Shown piece by piece: positions 7,424-15,487 of a DNA stretch of 28,444 nt. The translations under genes and the position numbers were made by a program. Position 1 is the first letter of the stretch. Every line of letters begins with the position of its first letter. This DNA comes from JASGCK01 sp031430035 (GTDB taxonomy: Bacteria; Pseudomonadota; Gammaproteobacteria; Burkholderiales; Burkholderiaceae_C): the NCBI GenBank assembly GCA_031430035.1, contig JANPAS010000150.1, forward strand, positions 1 to 28,444, written 5' to 3'. Under the pieces are notes generated by a model. It was not told where the DNA came from. It did no database searches and worked only from the letters and a program-made list of their open reading frames with translations.

Positions 7424-8000
7424 CCGCACCTTAGTACTTGGCGGAGCACGCTCGGGCAAAAGCAGCTATGCGGAATCGCTTGCCGAATCACTCATCCAAC
7501 TTGGCAATAAACAAGTTCTCTACATCGCTACGGCTCATCCGCCCAGAGCGACTGCGGACAGCGAAATGCAAGCACGTATCGCGCACCATCAAGCTAGGCG
7601 CAATCCTGCATGGAAGACCTTAGAAGTGCCCCTGCTACTTGGCGAAGCGATTCAAACGCACAGCACCTCTAGGCGAGTCATCGTGATCGATTGCCTAACA
7701 GTTTGGCTAAGCAATTTGCTGTTTGATGCATCCGTAAGCTATCCTGAAGTAGGTGTGATTGACTTGCCCGCAACATTTTTAGTACAGCGCCAAGCCTTGC
7801 TGGATGGACTCTCCAAGGTCAAAGGTGACATCGTCTTGGTCAGTAATGAAGTCGGCATGGGACTTGTGCCAATGGGCGCGATCAACCGCTTGTTTGTCGA
7901 TGAAGCAGGCCGTCTCAACCAAGCCGTCGCAGCCGTTTGCGACCGCGTAGTGTTTGTGGCGGCGGGTTGCCCTTTGGTTTTAAAAGGGGCGGCGCTATGA
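7401..8000 (+). CDS. cobU: Adenosylcobinamide kinase / cobinamide-phosphate guanylyltransferase
   Basis: CobU phosphorylates adenosylcobinamide and transfers GMP to it, making the GDP-activated half for CobS. The 199 residues show the P-loop LVLGGARSGKSSYAE near residues 11-25, RIAHHQARRNPAWKTLE (the region of the GMP-accepting His), VIVIDCLTVWLSNLL, and the signature VSNEVGMGLVP plus AGRLNQAVAA. The start codon lies 23 bases inside cobC and has no clear ribosome-binding site, which suggests translational coupling. The end overlaps nth by 4 bases (ATGA). Confidence 0.96.
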   Translation: MDTSFTFNRTLVLGGARSGKSSYAESLAESLIQLGNKQVLYIATAHPPRATADSEMQARIAHHQARRNPAWKTLEVPLLLGEAIQTHSTSRRVIVIDCLTVWLSNLLFDASVSYPEVGVIDLPATFLVQRQALLDGLSKVKGDIVLVSNEVGMGLVPMGAINRLFVDEAGRLNQAVAAVCDRVVFVAAGCPLVLKGAAL

Positions 8001-8686
8001 CAACCAAAGCCACGAGCAGCCCGGCCATGACTGCTGCGCAAATCAAATTCTTTTTTCAAACGCTGCGTGCCGCCAATCCCATGCCTGTGACAGAACTCGA
8101 ATACACCAGCGTGTTCGAGCTACTCGCCGCCGTGCTGCTCTCAGCGCAGGCAACGGATGTGGGTGTCAACAAAGCCACGCGGCGTTTGTTTCCCATCGCG
8201 GGCACGCCGCAAAAAATAGTTGATCTTGGCCTAGAACAATTAGAGTCTTACATCCAAACCATTGGCCTTTTCAGAAGTAAAGCCAAGCACCTCATGCAGA
8301 CGTGCCGCATCTTGATTGATGAGCACGGCGGCATTGTTCCACGCAAGAGAGAAGCCCTGGAAGCCTTACCTGGTGTGGGCCGCAAGACAGCGAACGTGAT
8401 TTTAAATTCCGCCTTTGGCGAAGCAACCATGGCAGTGGATACGCATTTATTTCGCCTCGGCAATCGCACGGGGCTTGCAGCAGGCAAGACGCCACTTGCC
8501 GTAGAGCTGGCACTACTCAAACGCATTCCAAAAGAGTTTTTAGTGGACGCACATCACTGGCTCATCTTGCATGGTCGCTATGTCTGCACGGCGCGAAGCC
8601 CAAATTGCAAGGCTTGCGCGGTATCAATCGCTTGCCAATTTACTGACAAGTTTGGAGAGAACGCCAGTATCAACGTGCGCGTCTAA
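7997..8686 (+). CDS. nth: Endonuclease III, DNA glycosylase/AP lyase
   Basis: This base-excision repair enzyme removes oxidised pyrimidines. The 229 residues align well with E. coli Nth: ELLAAVLLSAQATDVGVNKATR, the helix-hairpin-helix LPGVGRKTANVIL with the catalytic Lys, VDTHLFRLGNRTG with the catalytic Asp, and a C-terminal [4Fe-4S] motif C-X6-C-X2-C-X5-C (CTARSPNCKACAVSIAC). A start at 7997 gives the usual ATGA overlap with cobU and has an AAAGGGG site upstream; the open frame itself extends further 5'. It is odd to find nth as the last gene of a cob run. Its last 63 bases, including the codon for the last cluster cysteine, overlap the 3' end of cobQ on the other strand. Confidence 0.94.
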   Translation: MTTKATSSPAMTAAQIKFFFQTLRAANPMPVTELEYTSVFELLAAVLLSAQATDVGVNKATRRLFPIAGTPQKIVDLGLEQLESYIQTIGLFRSKAKHLMQTCRILIDEHGGIVPRKREALEALPGVGRKTANVILNSAFGEATMAVDTHLFRLGNRTGLAAGKTPLAVELALLKRIPKEFLVDAHHWLILHGRYVCTARSPNCKACAVSIACQFTDKFGENASINVRV

Positions 8687-10078
8687 AAAGTTAGCCAAGC
8701 CCTCAAACACGCCATCTAAGCTAGGCGCATCCGCACCCCAGAGCGCCTGCAGTACCGCAGAATCTTCAAACATACCGTGCAGATAAAGACCGAGCACATT
8801 GCCCTCTCTACTTTGCCACGCCAAACCTTGAATTGGCGCAGACGCCTTTGTCACGCCTTGATGGATTTCGTATCCCGTCACAATCACATTCGATAAGGCT
8901 TGCCACGTGCCATGTAGTTCGCCAAAACTTGCCGTAGTTCGCTTAACTAGTTTGTTTTTTTCAAACACCGTCTCTAGCGGCAGCAATCCAAGTCCTGTCG
9001 TTTCACCAACAATTTTCCCTAGCATTTGCAAACCGCCGCAAATACCCAGTACTCGTCCAGCCCTTGCTGCATGGGCTTGAACGACCACATCTAACCCGCC
9101 TTCTTTGAGCCACGCCAAATCGGACTCGGTGTTTTTAGATCCTGGCAAGATGATCCAATCATCAACTCCTAGCGATGCCAACTGTTCCGCGCTCCGCACC
9201 CAAACTAAGCGCACACCGCGCACATTTTTTATGGGCTGAAATTCATCCAAATTACTCATGCGCGGATAAGCCACCACAGCAAGCGTGACAAGAGGTAAAT
9301 CACCGCTAGGTGTCCCGCCCACAAAACCGTCATCAAAGACACCATCTTCCTCGGGCAGCCCGTGCTCACGCCACATGGGCAGCGTCGCCACCGTGGGAAT
9401 GCCTGTCAGCTCTTCTAACCGTTCAGGTGCAGGCGATAGCAAGCTTGCATCGCCCCTAAATTTATTCAGCACAAAGCCGTGAATCAAAGCACGATCTTGC
9501 TCGGGCATCAGCGCCCACGTGCCATACAGATGCGCAAAAGCACCGCCTCGGTCAATATCCGTCACCAGCAAACAACGAGCGTTGGCGTACCTCGCCACAC
9601 GCAGATTCACGATGTCGCTGTCCATCAAATTAATTTCGGCAGGCGAGCCCGCACCTTCTATCACCACGATATCGTTCTCAGCTCTTAGCGAATCAAGTGC
9701 GCCAGCAATATGTGGCCAGACCAGCTCGCTACGCCCACGCCATGGCAAATCGGTCAGCATTTGATTGACTTGCCCGAGTAACACGACTTGGCTATGCGTG
9801 TCCGCTTCTGGCTTTAAGAGCAGTGGATTCATCCGCACATCAGGGATGGCACGCGCCGCCAGCGCTTGAAAATATTGGGCGCTGCCGATTTCACCGCCCG
9901 CGCCGCCAGCATTCGCATCACCACCGCCAACCACCCGCGCGTTATTGCTCATGTTTTGCGCTTTGAACGGCGCGACTTTGAAACCAAGGTTTGAGTAATA
10001 GCGGCAAAGCGCCGTCGCAAGCCAGCTCTTACCTGCGTTGCTGGTCGTGCCTAGCACCATGATGCAGATAGCGGTCAT
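8624..10078 (-). CDS. cobQ: Cobyric acid synthase (glutamine-hydrolysing)
   Basis: CobQ (CbiP) amidates the b, d, e and g side chains of adenosylcobyrinic acid a,c-diamide. The 484-residue protein has an N-terminal ATP-binding domain (VLGTTSNAGKSWLATALCRY, FKAQNMSNNARVV, PLLLKPEAD, IEGAGSPAEINL) and a C-terminal class I glutamine amidotransferase domain. The latter shows ILPGSKNTESDLAWL, the nucleophile Cys in LGICGGLQMLG and the catalytic His in GLYLHGMFED. It is the last gene of the long minus-strand operon. Its start overlaps the cobD stop by 4 bases, and its stop lies inside nth on the opposite strand. No terminator is visible after it. Confidence 0.96.
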   Translation of the reverse strand: MTAICIMVLGTTSNAGKSWLATALCRYYSNLGFKVAPFKAQNMSNNARVVGGGDANAGGAGGEIGSAQYFQALAARAIPDVRMNPLLLKPEADTHSQVVLLGQVNQMLTDLPWRGRSELVWPHIAGALDSLRAENDIVVIEGAGSPAEINLMDSDIVNLRVARYANARCLLVTDIDRGGAFAHLYGTWALMPEQDRALIHGFVLNKFRGDASLLSPAPERLEELTGIPTVATLPMWREHGLPEEDGVFDDGFVGGTPSGDLPLVTLAVVAYPRMSNLDEFQPIKNVRGVRLVWVRSAEQLASLGVDDWIILPGSKNTESDLAWLKEGGLDVVVQAHAARAGRVLGICGGLQMLGKIVGETTGLGLLPLETVFEKNKLVKRTTASFGELHGTWQALSNVIVTGYEIHQGVTKASAPIQGLAWQSREGNVLGLYLHGMFEDSAVLQALWGADAPSLDGVFEGLANFLDAHVDTGVLSKLVSKLASD

Positions 10079-11073
10079 GACAATTCCTTTAATGCGGCCA
10101 TTAGTCCATCTTGCGCCTCGGGAGGCTGTACGCTAATGCGTGCGTAGTTAGGCAAGCCAAATGATGTTGCATCGCGTAATTTAATACCCTGCTCGCGCAG
10201 TTGTAGAAGCTTGGCTGATAAATCAGTTTGTACTGGCAAACTGGCACAGAAAAAATTGCTCTCGCTGGGTAGGCATGTCCACCCAAGGTTTTGCAATAAA
10301 TCAATCTGCCTTGCCTTCCAATTTTTTAAGATGCTCAAGCTCTCGGCAAGCCAATCCTGTACGCCGTGCTCAGTCCATGCTGTCAAAAATGCCACACCAT
10401 GCGCCCCGACAGGCCATGATGCACATAGCTGCTCTACTGCTAGCGCATCTTTTTGAGCACTTGTTACCGACTCTGTGGGGGCAATCGCATAGGCGGCACG
10501 CACGCCAGTCAACCCAAGTGCCTTGTTCGGCGTCCATAGTTGCCAAATGGCATCCCGCTGTTTGATGCTCAAACCAGACTGTCCAGAAAGTCGTAAAGGC
10601 TCATAGGCGCAATCAAGCACCGTCATTTGATGCGGAGATTGAAGCTCAGTAGGGCACAAGGAATGAGCACCGCCTAATGGGCTGGATGGCTCGCAAGCCC
10701 ATATCAGTTGTGCCTCAGCGGGGTTCGTCGTAATGCCAAGACCCCACGCCTGGGCCGCATGCGCGTAGTCCCCGTAACCGTGCGTGGGCACGCACACTTT
10801 GCCTTGTAGAAAAGTTTGCTTGGCCATCAACGCTGTAATACGAAAAATAAATTCACTGGCGCTGCTTGCTAGCACGATGCGCCATGCAGAAACGCCATGA
10901 AACGCCGCCAGCTTTGCACGTAGCAAGGTGTAATTCGCATCTGGATACCTGCTCGCATCAGCTTGTTCTATAAGTTTCAAAGCGGCAGGACACGGCCCAC
11001 AAGCGTTGCTATTGCTAGAAAAATCAAAGCGAGGCACGCCAAGTGCGTCAGCGCCGCCGTGAATGCGGGTCAT
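10075..11073 (-). CDS. cobD: Threonine-phosphate decarboxylase
   Basis: This PLP enzyme makes (R)-1-amino-2-propanol O-2-phosphate, the linker between the corrin ring and the nucleotide loop. The 332-residue protein begins HGGADALGVPRFDFSSNSNACGPCP, where the usual family motif is DFSxNxNPxGPP. It shows RYPDANYTLLR, and the PLP lysine in WTPNKALGLTGVRAAYA. The tyrosine-rich N-terminus and short length (about 330 versus 360) fit the CobD/CobC family of proteobacteria. Aerobic-pathway papers call this gene cobC. The gene overlaps both neighbours by 4 bases. No threonine kinase (PduX or BluE type) is present in the window to supply its substrate. Confidence 0.9.
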   Translation of the reverse strand: MTRIHGGADALGVPRFDFSSNSNACGPCPAALKLIEQADASRYPDANYTLLRAKLAAFHGVSAWRIVLASSASEFIFRITALMAKQTFLQGKVCVPTHGYGDYAHAAQAWGLGITTNPAEAQLIWACEPSSPLGGAHSLCPTELQSPHQMTVLDCAYEPLRLSGQSGLSIKQRDAIWQLWTPNKALGLTGVRAAYAIAPTESVTSAQKDALAVEQLCASWPVGAHGVAFLTAWTEHGVQDWLAESLSILKNWKARQIDLLQNLGWTCLPSESNFFCASLPVQTDLSAKLLQLREQGIKLRDATSFGLPNYARISVQPPEAQDGLMAALKELS

Positions 11074-12029
11074 AAAAAACCCCCCACAACAACGCTACCA
11101 ACAGCACTAGCAATCAAAGCAAACCAGACTTTTGAGGCAAGCACTGCACTGCGCTCTATGTCGCCACACTGAGGGGCGCGTCCCTGTGCATTCAAACAAT
11201 ACACCTTCGGCTTATTAAGACTCACGCCCAGCGCTAGCGCCATAGCCGCCATGGGCCAACCGCTGTTTGGCGAAGGTGTCTGGTGCGCCTCAGCGCGGAG
11301 TCGATTAAGAGATAGTCCAGCCTCTCTGCCCCCGCTTGCAAAGGACACAAGCACGATCAGGAGCGCGGTAATGCGTGCGGGTACCCAGCTCAAAATATCG
11401 TCTGCATGTGCCGCCCATTTGCCCGCCCATTGCCAGTATCGACCTCGGTACGCCCCAGGGTAACCCCACATCGCATCGGCAGTATTAGCAAAACGATAAA
11501 GCGCCGCACCAGGCAAACCCAGCAGTACAAACCAAAAAAGTGGCGCAACCACGGAGTCGTTTAAATTTTCAGCAAGTGTCTCGATGGCACTTTCGCGCAC
11601 CTGCTCAGGCGTCAACGTCGTCACGTCACGGCTCACTAAACGACTGAGCCGCACGCGCCCTGCCTCCAACGATTGCTCAAGCGCCGCCTCAACCGCAAGC
11701 ACCTCACCCCGCAGCATCTTCCAAGCGAGCATCGGTTTGAGAGCCAGTCCTATCAGTAGCGCAGATAGAACAGCAGACAACTGCAAAAACAATCCTTGTA
11801 ACGCAGCAAAAACAGCCCACACCAAGCCTGCGCCTAACAACCAAATCAGCGCACCCCGTCCAAAAGCGGGGTAATCGGGCGCATGACTGCTTGCTACGCT
11901 GTGACTCGGTGCAACCCACGATTCAAAGAAGCTTAAATAATTGCCCATCCAAACCACAGGATGAAAGCGCGATGAGGGCTCGCCCAACCAAACGTCGACA
12001 GCCAGCGCCACCAGTAGGGCGAGTAGCAT
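11070..12029 (-). CDS. cbiB: Adenosylcobinamide-phosphate synthase
   Basis: CbiB (CobD in the aerobic scheme) is a membrane protein that attaches aminopropanol or its phosphate to adenosylcobyric acid. The protein shows LLALLVALAVDVWLGEPSSRFHPVVWMG at its start (the D..LGEP..HPV motif), then ESAIETLAENLNDSVVAPLFWF, YRFANTADAMWGY and a SPNSGWPMAAMALALGV motif, with several membrane helices. I set the start at the ATG that overlaps the bluB stop (TGATG), giving 319 residues and the conserved Asp at position 12 as in Salmonella CbiB. A GTG at 12053 is a possible earlier start (327 residues). It overlaps cobD by 4 bases. Confidence 0.93.
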   Translation of the reverse strand: MLLALLVALAVDVWLGEPSSRFHPVVWMGNYLSFFESWVAPSHSVASSHAPDYPAFGRGALIWLLGAGLVWAVFAALQGLFLQLSAVLSALLIGLALKPMLAWKMLRGEVLAVEAALEQSLEAGRVRLSRLVSRDVTTLTPEQVRESAIETLAENLNDSVVAPLFWFVLLGLPGAALYRFANTADAMWGYPGAYRGRYWQWAGKWAAHADDILSWVPARITALLIVLVSFASGGREAGLSLNRLRAEAHQTPSPNSGWPMAAMALALGVSLNKPKVYCLNAQGRAPQCGDIERSAVLASKVWFALIASAVGSVVVGGFL

Positions 12030-12673
12030 CACTTGCACAGCGCTTGCCCCCACACATCTTCAAACAGCAAGGTCTCAAGCGGCGCACGTTTGGCCCAGCG
12101 TTCTTGCTGCAGCATCGGCTCTTCATAAAACGCGGGCACGGGTCCGATACATAACAAGGCAATCGGTTCAGCACCTTCAGGCATTTGCAGCAAACGCGCC
12201 ACTGCACTTGGCTCAAACATCGACACCCAGCCCACGCCTAAGCCTTCGGCGCGTGCAGCTAGCCATAAATTTTGAATGGCACACGCAGCAGATGCCAAAT
12301 CCATTTGCGGCAGTGTGCGCCTGCCAAAAACATGGGCTTCGCGTCCATCCGCAAGCGCGACAGCCCAAACCTCAGCCGCTTCGAGCAGTCCTTCGACTTT
12401 TAGTTTCATGAACGCCTCCTCGCGCTCGCCCAGTGCCCGCGCGGTCTGCACGCGCTCTTGTTCCACCAATGCATGAAGTTGCGTTCGCAGGCTAGGCGCA
12501 GCAATGCGAATAAAGCGCCACGGCTGCATAAAACCAACGCTGGGCGCGTGATGCGCTGCTGTGAGCAGGCGTTGCATGACTTCAGGCGTTACTGTGCCAC
12601 CACTAAAGTGACGCATATCGCGCCGTTCAAAAATAGCGCGGTACACGGCGCGGCATTCGTTGCTCGTAAACAT
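12029..12673 (-). CDS. bluB: 5,6-dimethylbenzimidazole synthase
   Basis: BluB is a flavin-destroying nitroreductase-fold enzyme that turns FMNH2 and O2 into 5,6-dimethylbenzimidazole, the lower ligand of B12. The protein starts near MFTSNECRAVYRAIFERRDMR. It has TAAHHAPSVGFMQPWRFI, the hallmark of the family, and later ASAACAIQNLWLAARAEGLGVGWVSMF. I chose the ATG at 12673, 4 bases after the cobO stop, because homologues start a little before the YRAIFxRRD motif. An earlier ATG at 12724 would overlap cobO by 47 bases. Its need for oxygen implies the cell makes true cobalamin under aerobic or microaerobic conditions. Confidence 0.93.
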   Translation of the reverse strand: MFTSNECRAVYRAIFERRDMRHFSGGTVTPEVMQRLLTAAHHAPSVGFMQPWRFIRIAAPSLRTQLHALVEQERVQTARALGEREEAFMKLKVEGLLEAAEVWAVALADGREAHVFGRRTLPQMDLASAACAIQNLWLAARAEGLGVGWVSMFEPSAVARLLQMPEGAEPIALLCIGPVPAFYEEPMLQQERWAKRAPLETLLFEDVWGQALCK

Positions 12674-12677
12674 ATCT

Positions 12678-13247
12678 CTAATCTTCAATCCCGCGCTGCG
12701 CAGGAATGCCTGCCTTAAAGGCATGCTTAATCATTTGCATCTCAGTCACCGTATCGGCCAATTCAATAATCTCTGGCGGACAACGACGCCCCGTGAGGAC
12801 TACGTGAACATCTTTAGGGCGACTTTGCAAGGTCTGCAAGACATCCGCTAAATCGAGCCAACCATAGATGAGTGGATAGGTTACTTCGTCCAACGCGACT
12901 AGAAAATAGTCACCGCTCAAAATAGTGGTTTTGGCTTTTTCCCAACCCGCACGCGCCAACTGAGCGGAGTGCTCTAAGTCGTGACTCTTCCAGCTAAAAC
13001 CATCACCCAAACCCTCAATGGGAATGCCGAGTTGCTCAAACATGCGGTGTTCACCAAAACGAGCGGTGGGCACTTTCATAAATTGAAAAATCTTCACAGC
13101 TTTGCCGCGTCCGTGGGCACGCAGTGCCAAACCAAATGCTGCCGTGCTTTTGCCTTTGCCGTCGCCCGTGTTGACGATGACTAGCCCGCGGCGCTCGCCT
13201 TCTGGCTTTTCATAAGGTTTCTCTGAGGGTGGTTTTTCAATTTGCAT
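12678..13247 (-). CDS. cobO: Cob(I)yrinic acid a,c-diamide adenosyltransferase (CobA/CobO/BtuR)
   Basis: CobO adds the 5'-deoxyadenosyl group from ATP to the cobalt of reduced corrinoids. The 189 residues show the unusual P-loop VIVNTGDGKGKSTAAFGLALR (Walker A GDGKGKST, residues 28-35), VKIFQFMK, FLVALDEVTYPLIYGWLD and HVVLTGRRCPPEIIELADTVTEM, all typical. The N-terminus is a polar Pro/Glu/Lys tail. The start lies 11 bases inside the end of the ferredoxin gene, so the two are probably co-translated. That may matter, since the enzyme needs cob(I) and thus a reductant. Confidence 0.96.
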   Translation of the reverse strand: MQIEKPPSEKPYEKPEGERRGLVIVNTGDGKGKSTAAFGLALRAHGRGKAVKIFQFMKVPTARFGEHRMFEQLGIPIEGLGDGFSWKSHDLEHSAQLARAGWEKAKTTILSGDYFLVALDEVTYPLIYGWLDLADVLQTLQSRPKDVHVVLTGRRCPPEIIELADTVTEMQMIKHAFKAGIPAQRGIED

Positions 13248-13602
13248 GATCGTTTGAGGAGTGTTGAAATTCAGGGCCTTGATGAAACACTAAATCCGTG
13301 ACAGGTGTGCCGCCCACCAAGTGCTGCTCGATGATGCGATCCATATTACGGGGCGTCACGTTGTAATACCATGTGCCATCGGGTTGTACGCACATAAGAG
13401 GACCTCCAGAGCACGTAGCAAAACACGTGACGCGGCTGCGCTTCACCCGCATCTCACCCTCGTCCAAGCCCGCAGCTTTAAACTTATCAGTCAAGCTGTC
13501 CAGTAACGCTTGCGCCGCGCCATCTGCAGCGCAGCGGGGCCCTGTACAAATCAAGATATGCCGCTTGTAATCCCACATTTTGGGTTTTTGGGTGTCATCC
13601 AT
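13237..13602 (-). CDS. Thioredoxin-fold [2Fe-2S] ferredoxin in the cob operon
   Basis: The 121-residue protein looks like the thioredoxin-like [2Fe-2S] ferredoxins. Candidate ligands are C19 and C24 (ICTGPRC) and C60 and C64 (TCFATC), with C71 nearby in GGPLMCV. The rest follows the family: YKRHILICTGPRC at the start and GTWYYNVTPRNMDRIIEQHL near the end. I chose the ATG at 13602, which overlaps the stop of the ATPase gene (TGATG); an earlier start at 13644 would lie inside that gene. It sits between the transporter and cobO. I infer it supplies electrons to reduce cob(II) to cob(I) for CobO, or for another step of the pathway; this is not shown by sequence. Confidence 0.85.
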   Translation of the reverse strand: MDDTQKPKMWDYKRHILICTGPRCAADGAAQALLDSLTDKFKAAGLDEGEMRVKRSRVTCFATCSGGPLMCVQPDGTWYYNVTPRNMDRIIEQHLVGGTPVTDLVFHQGPEFQHSSNDHAN

Positions 13603-14393
13603 CACATCAGTCCTTCGATTTTTCTTTCTGGCAAAGCGACCCATTGATCGCCAATCGCATGGATGGCAATACGTCCATCAAATACATCTATTAGCGCTTG
13701 GTGCGTTGCCGCGTCGGCGCATCGGCCTTGGTGAAGGATGCGCCCTTTATCCATCACGACTAAGTGATCGGCTTGCAAGGCCATGCTGATCTCGTGCAGC
13801 ACACTGACCACCGTTGTACCTTGGTTGACCAGTTTGCGCACAACAGACAACCAATCCGCTTGATGGGGTGGGTCTAGATTGGCCAGCGGCTCGTCCATTA
13901 AAAGCACCTGCGCTTGCACTGCAAGGGCTCGCGCAAGGAGCACACGCTGGCGCTCGCCGCCACTCAGCTGACCTAAAGCACGATCCCGCCACTCCCAAGC
14001 CTGCGTCGCGCGTAGCGCTTCTTCCACAGCACGCTTGTCGGCAGCGCTAGGCGGGGCCAGCCACGCCTGATGTGGCAAGCGCCCCAGCATGGCAACATCC
14101 CACACTGTTAAATCATCGGCTGAAGTTTCGTTTTGACCTAGCCAAGCAAGCTGCCTCGCCCGCTCGCGACTAGGCAAAGAGTGCATGGGTTTGCCTAGCA
14201 GCGTGACGGTGCCGCTGTGAGGCAATACGCCCGCTAGACACTTAAGCAGCGTCGATTTACCCGCGCCATTGGGGCCGACAATGCTTGTCCACTCGCCGGC
14301 TGCAATGTCCAGCGTCATGTCATGCAGCACCACCCTTTTTCCTGCGCCCATGCCAAGACTCGCCCCTACACCCTGTGCAGCCATCGCCATCAT
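13602..14393 (-). CDS. btuD: Cobalamin ABC transporter, ATP-binding protein
   Basis: This is the ATPase of a FecCD/BtuCD-type importer, located on the inner face of the inner membrane. The 263 residues carry Walker A (GPNGAGKSTLL), a Q-loop (LGQNETSADDLTVWDVA), the ABC signature (LSGGERQRVLLARAL), Walker B (VLLMDEP) and the H-loop His (VLHEISMAL). The chosen ATG at 14393 forms an ATGA overlap with btuC and has GGGAGG 6 bases upstream. The open frame extends to 14435 but within btuC. Substrate as cobalamin or other corrinoid is inferred from the riboswitch and the gene neighbourhood. Confidence 0.92.
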   Translation of the reverse strand: MMAMAAQGVGASLGMGAGKRVVLHDMTLDIAAGEWTSIVGPNGAGKSTLLKCLAGVLPHSGTVTLLGKPMHSLPSRERARQLAWLGQNETSADDLTVWDVAMLGRLPHQAWLAPPSAADKRAVEEALRATQAWEWRDRALGQLSGGERQRVLLARALAVQAQVLLMDEPLANLDPPHQADWLSVVRKLVNQGTTVVSVLHEISMALQADHLVVMDKGRILHQGRCADAATHQALIDVFDGRIAIHAIGDQWVALPERKIEGLM

Positions 14394-15487
14394 GCTCGGC
14401 CTCCCGCTTGCACCGTGCCGCGGTGCATCAGCCACAGCAAATAACCACCGCCGAGCACGGCAGTCAGCACGCCCACAGGGAGCTCTTGCGGTGCAAGCAA
14501 TCCACGCGCCAAGATATCCGCGGCCATCAACAGCACGCCTCCAACCAAACTAGAGAACAGCATCAAATGACTATGCGTAGTTTTAATGATCGAGCGCACC
14601 AAATGCGGTGCAGCTAGACCCACAAAAGCAATCAAACCCGTTTGTGCCACCGCAGTGCCCGTTGCCAACGCCAGCACAATGACCAGCGCAGCCCGCATTG
14701 GTGCCACTGGCAGACCTAGACTGATCGCCGTGGCATCGCCCAAACTCAGACCATCCAGCACACGGGCAAACAACCATGCGGCCAGCGTACAGACGCACCA
14801 CACTCCCGCCATCAGCACACACGAAGTCCAGCCTACAAAGGCGGTAGATCCAAGCATGAACGCTTGCATGGCCTGAAGCGAATCAGGCGTAAACAAAAGC
14901 ACCAGATGTGTCATCGCGCCGAGAAGTACGCCAACCACCACACCCGCCAGCAGCAGACGCAAGGTGTGACCGACGCCACGCGAGAGCAGCAGTGTCAGCA
15001 AAACCGCCAACACGGCTCCAAAGAATGCGGCTCCAGTCAATCCTAGGCGTATCCAAATGCTGCTTGAAAACACACTCACCACCACACCGCTATTCATCAT
15101 GTTGCCTGCACCTACAGATCCACCGCCCAGCATGCCTGCCCCGCCCCCAAGTACTGCAAGCGCCAAAGCGACACCCAGCGAGGCTCCCGAGGCACTGCCC
15201 AGTAAATACGGATCGGCCAGTGGGTTGCGAAACAAGCCTTGCGCCACAGCGCCAGCCAGACCAAGCAATGCACCAGCCGTCCAAGCCCCAAGGGTGCGCG
15301 GCAAACGGATTTCCCAAACAATTTGCTTTGCCATTGCCGTTAGCTCTGGATCAAGCAATGGATGAAGCAAGGGGCGCAGTAGATTCTCGAATCCCGTACT
15401 GCCCACGCAAATGCCCAGCGCCGCCAATAAGAGAGCTGCAATCACAAGGCTTAAAGACAAAAGTTTCAAAGCTTCGATCCCAAACAT
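14390..15487 (-). CDS. btuC: Cobalamin ABC transporter, permease
   Basis: The 365-residue FecCD-family permease has about ten hydrophobic helices. Visible motifs are IRLPRTLGAWTAGALLGLAGAVAQGLFRNPLADPYLLG (split here as IRLPRTLGAW and FRNPLADPYLLG), GLIAFVGLAAPHLVR (coupling helix region) and LARGLLAPQELPVGVLTA at the C-terminus, all family hallmarks. A Gly-rich extracytoplasmic loop near residues 112-130 is longer than in E. coli BtuC. The start lies 22 bases inside btuF and the end overlaps btuD by 4 bases, so the three transporter genes are tightly coupled. Confidence 0.93.
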   Translation of the reverse strand: MFGIEALKLLSLSLVIAALLLAALGICVGSTGFENLLRPLLHPLLDPELTAMAKQIVWEIRLPRTLGAWTAGALLGLAGAVAQGLFRNPLADPYLLGSASGASLGVALALAVLGGGAGMLGGGSVGAGNMMNSGVVVSVFSSSIWIRLGLTGAAFFGAVLAVLLTLLLSRGVGHTLRLLLAGVVVGVLLGAMTHLVLLFTPDSLQAMQAFMLGSTAFVGWTSCVLMAGVWCVCTLAAWLFARVLDGLSLGDATAISLGLPVAPMRAALVIVLALATGTAVAQTGLIAFVGLAAPHLVRSIIKTTHSHLMLFSSLVGGVLLMAADILARGLLAPQELPVGVLTAVLGGGYLLWLMHRGTVQAGGRA

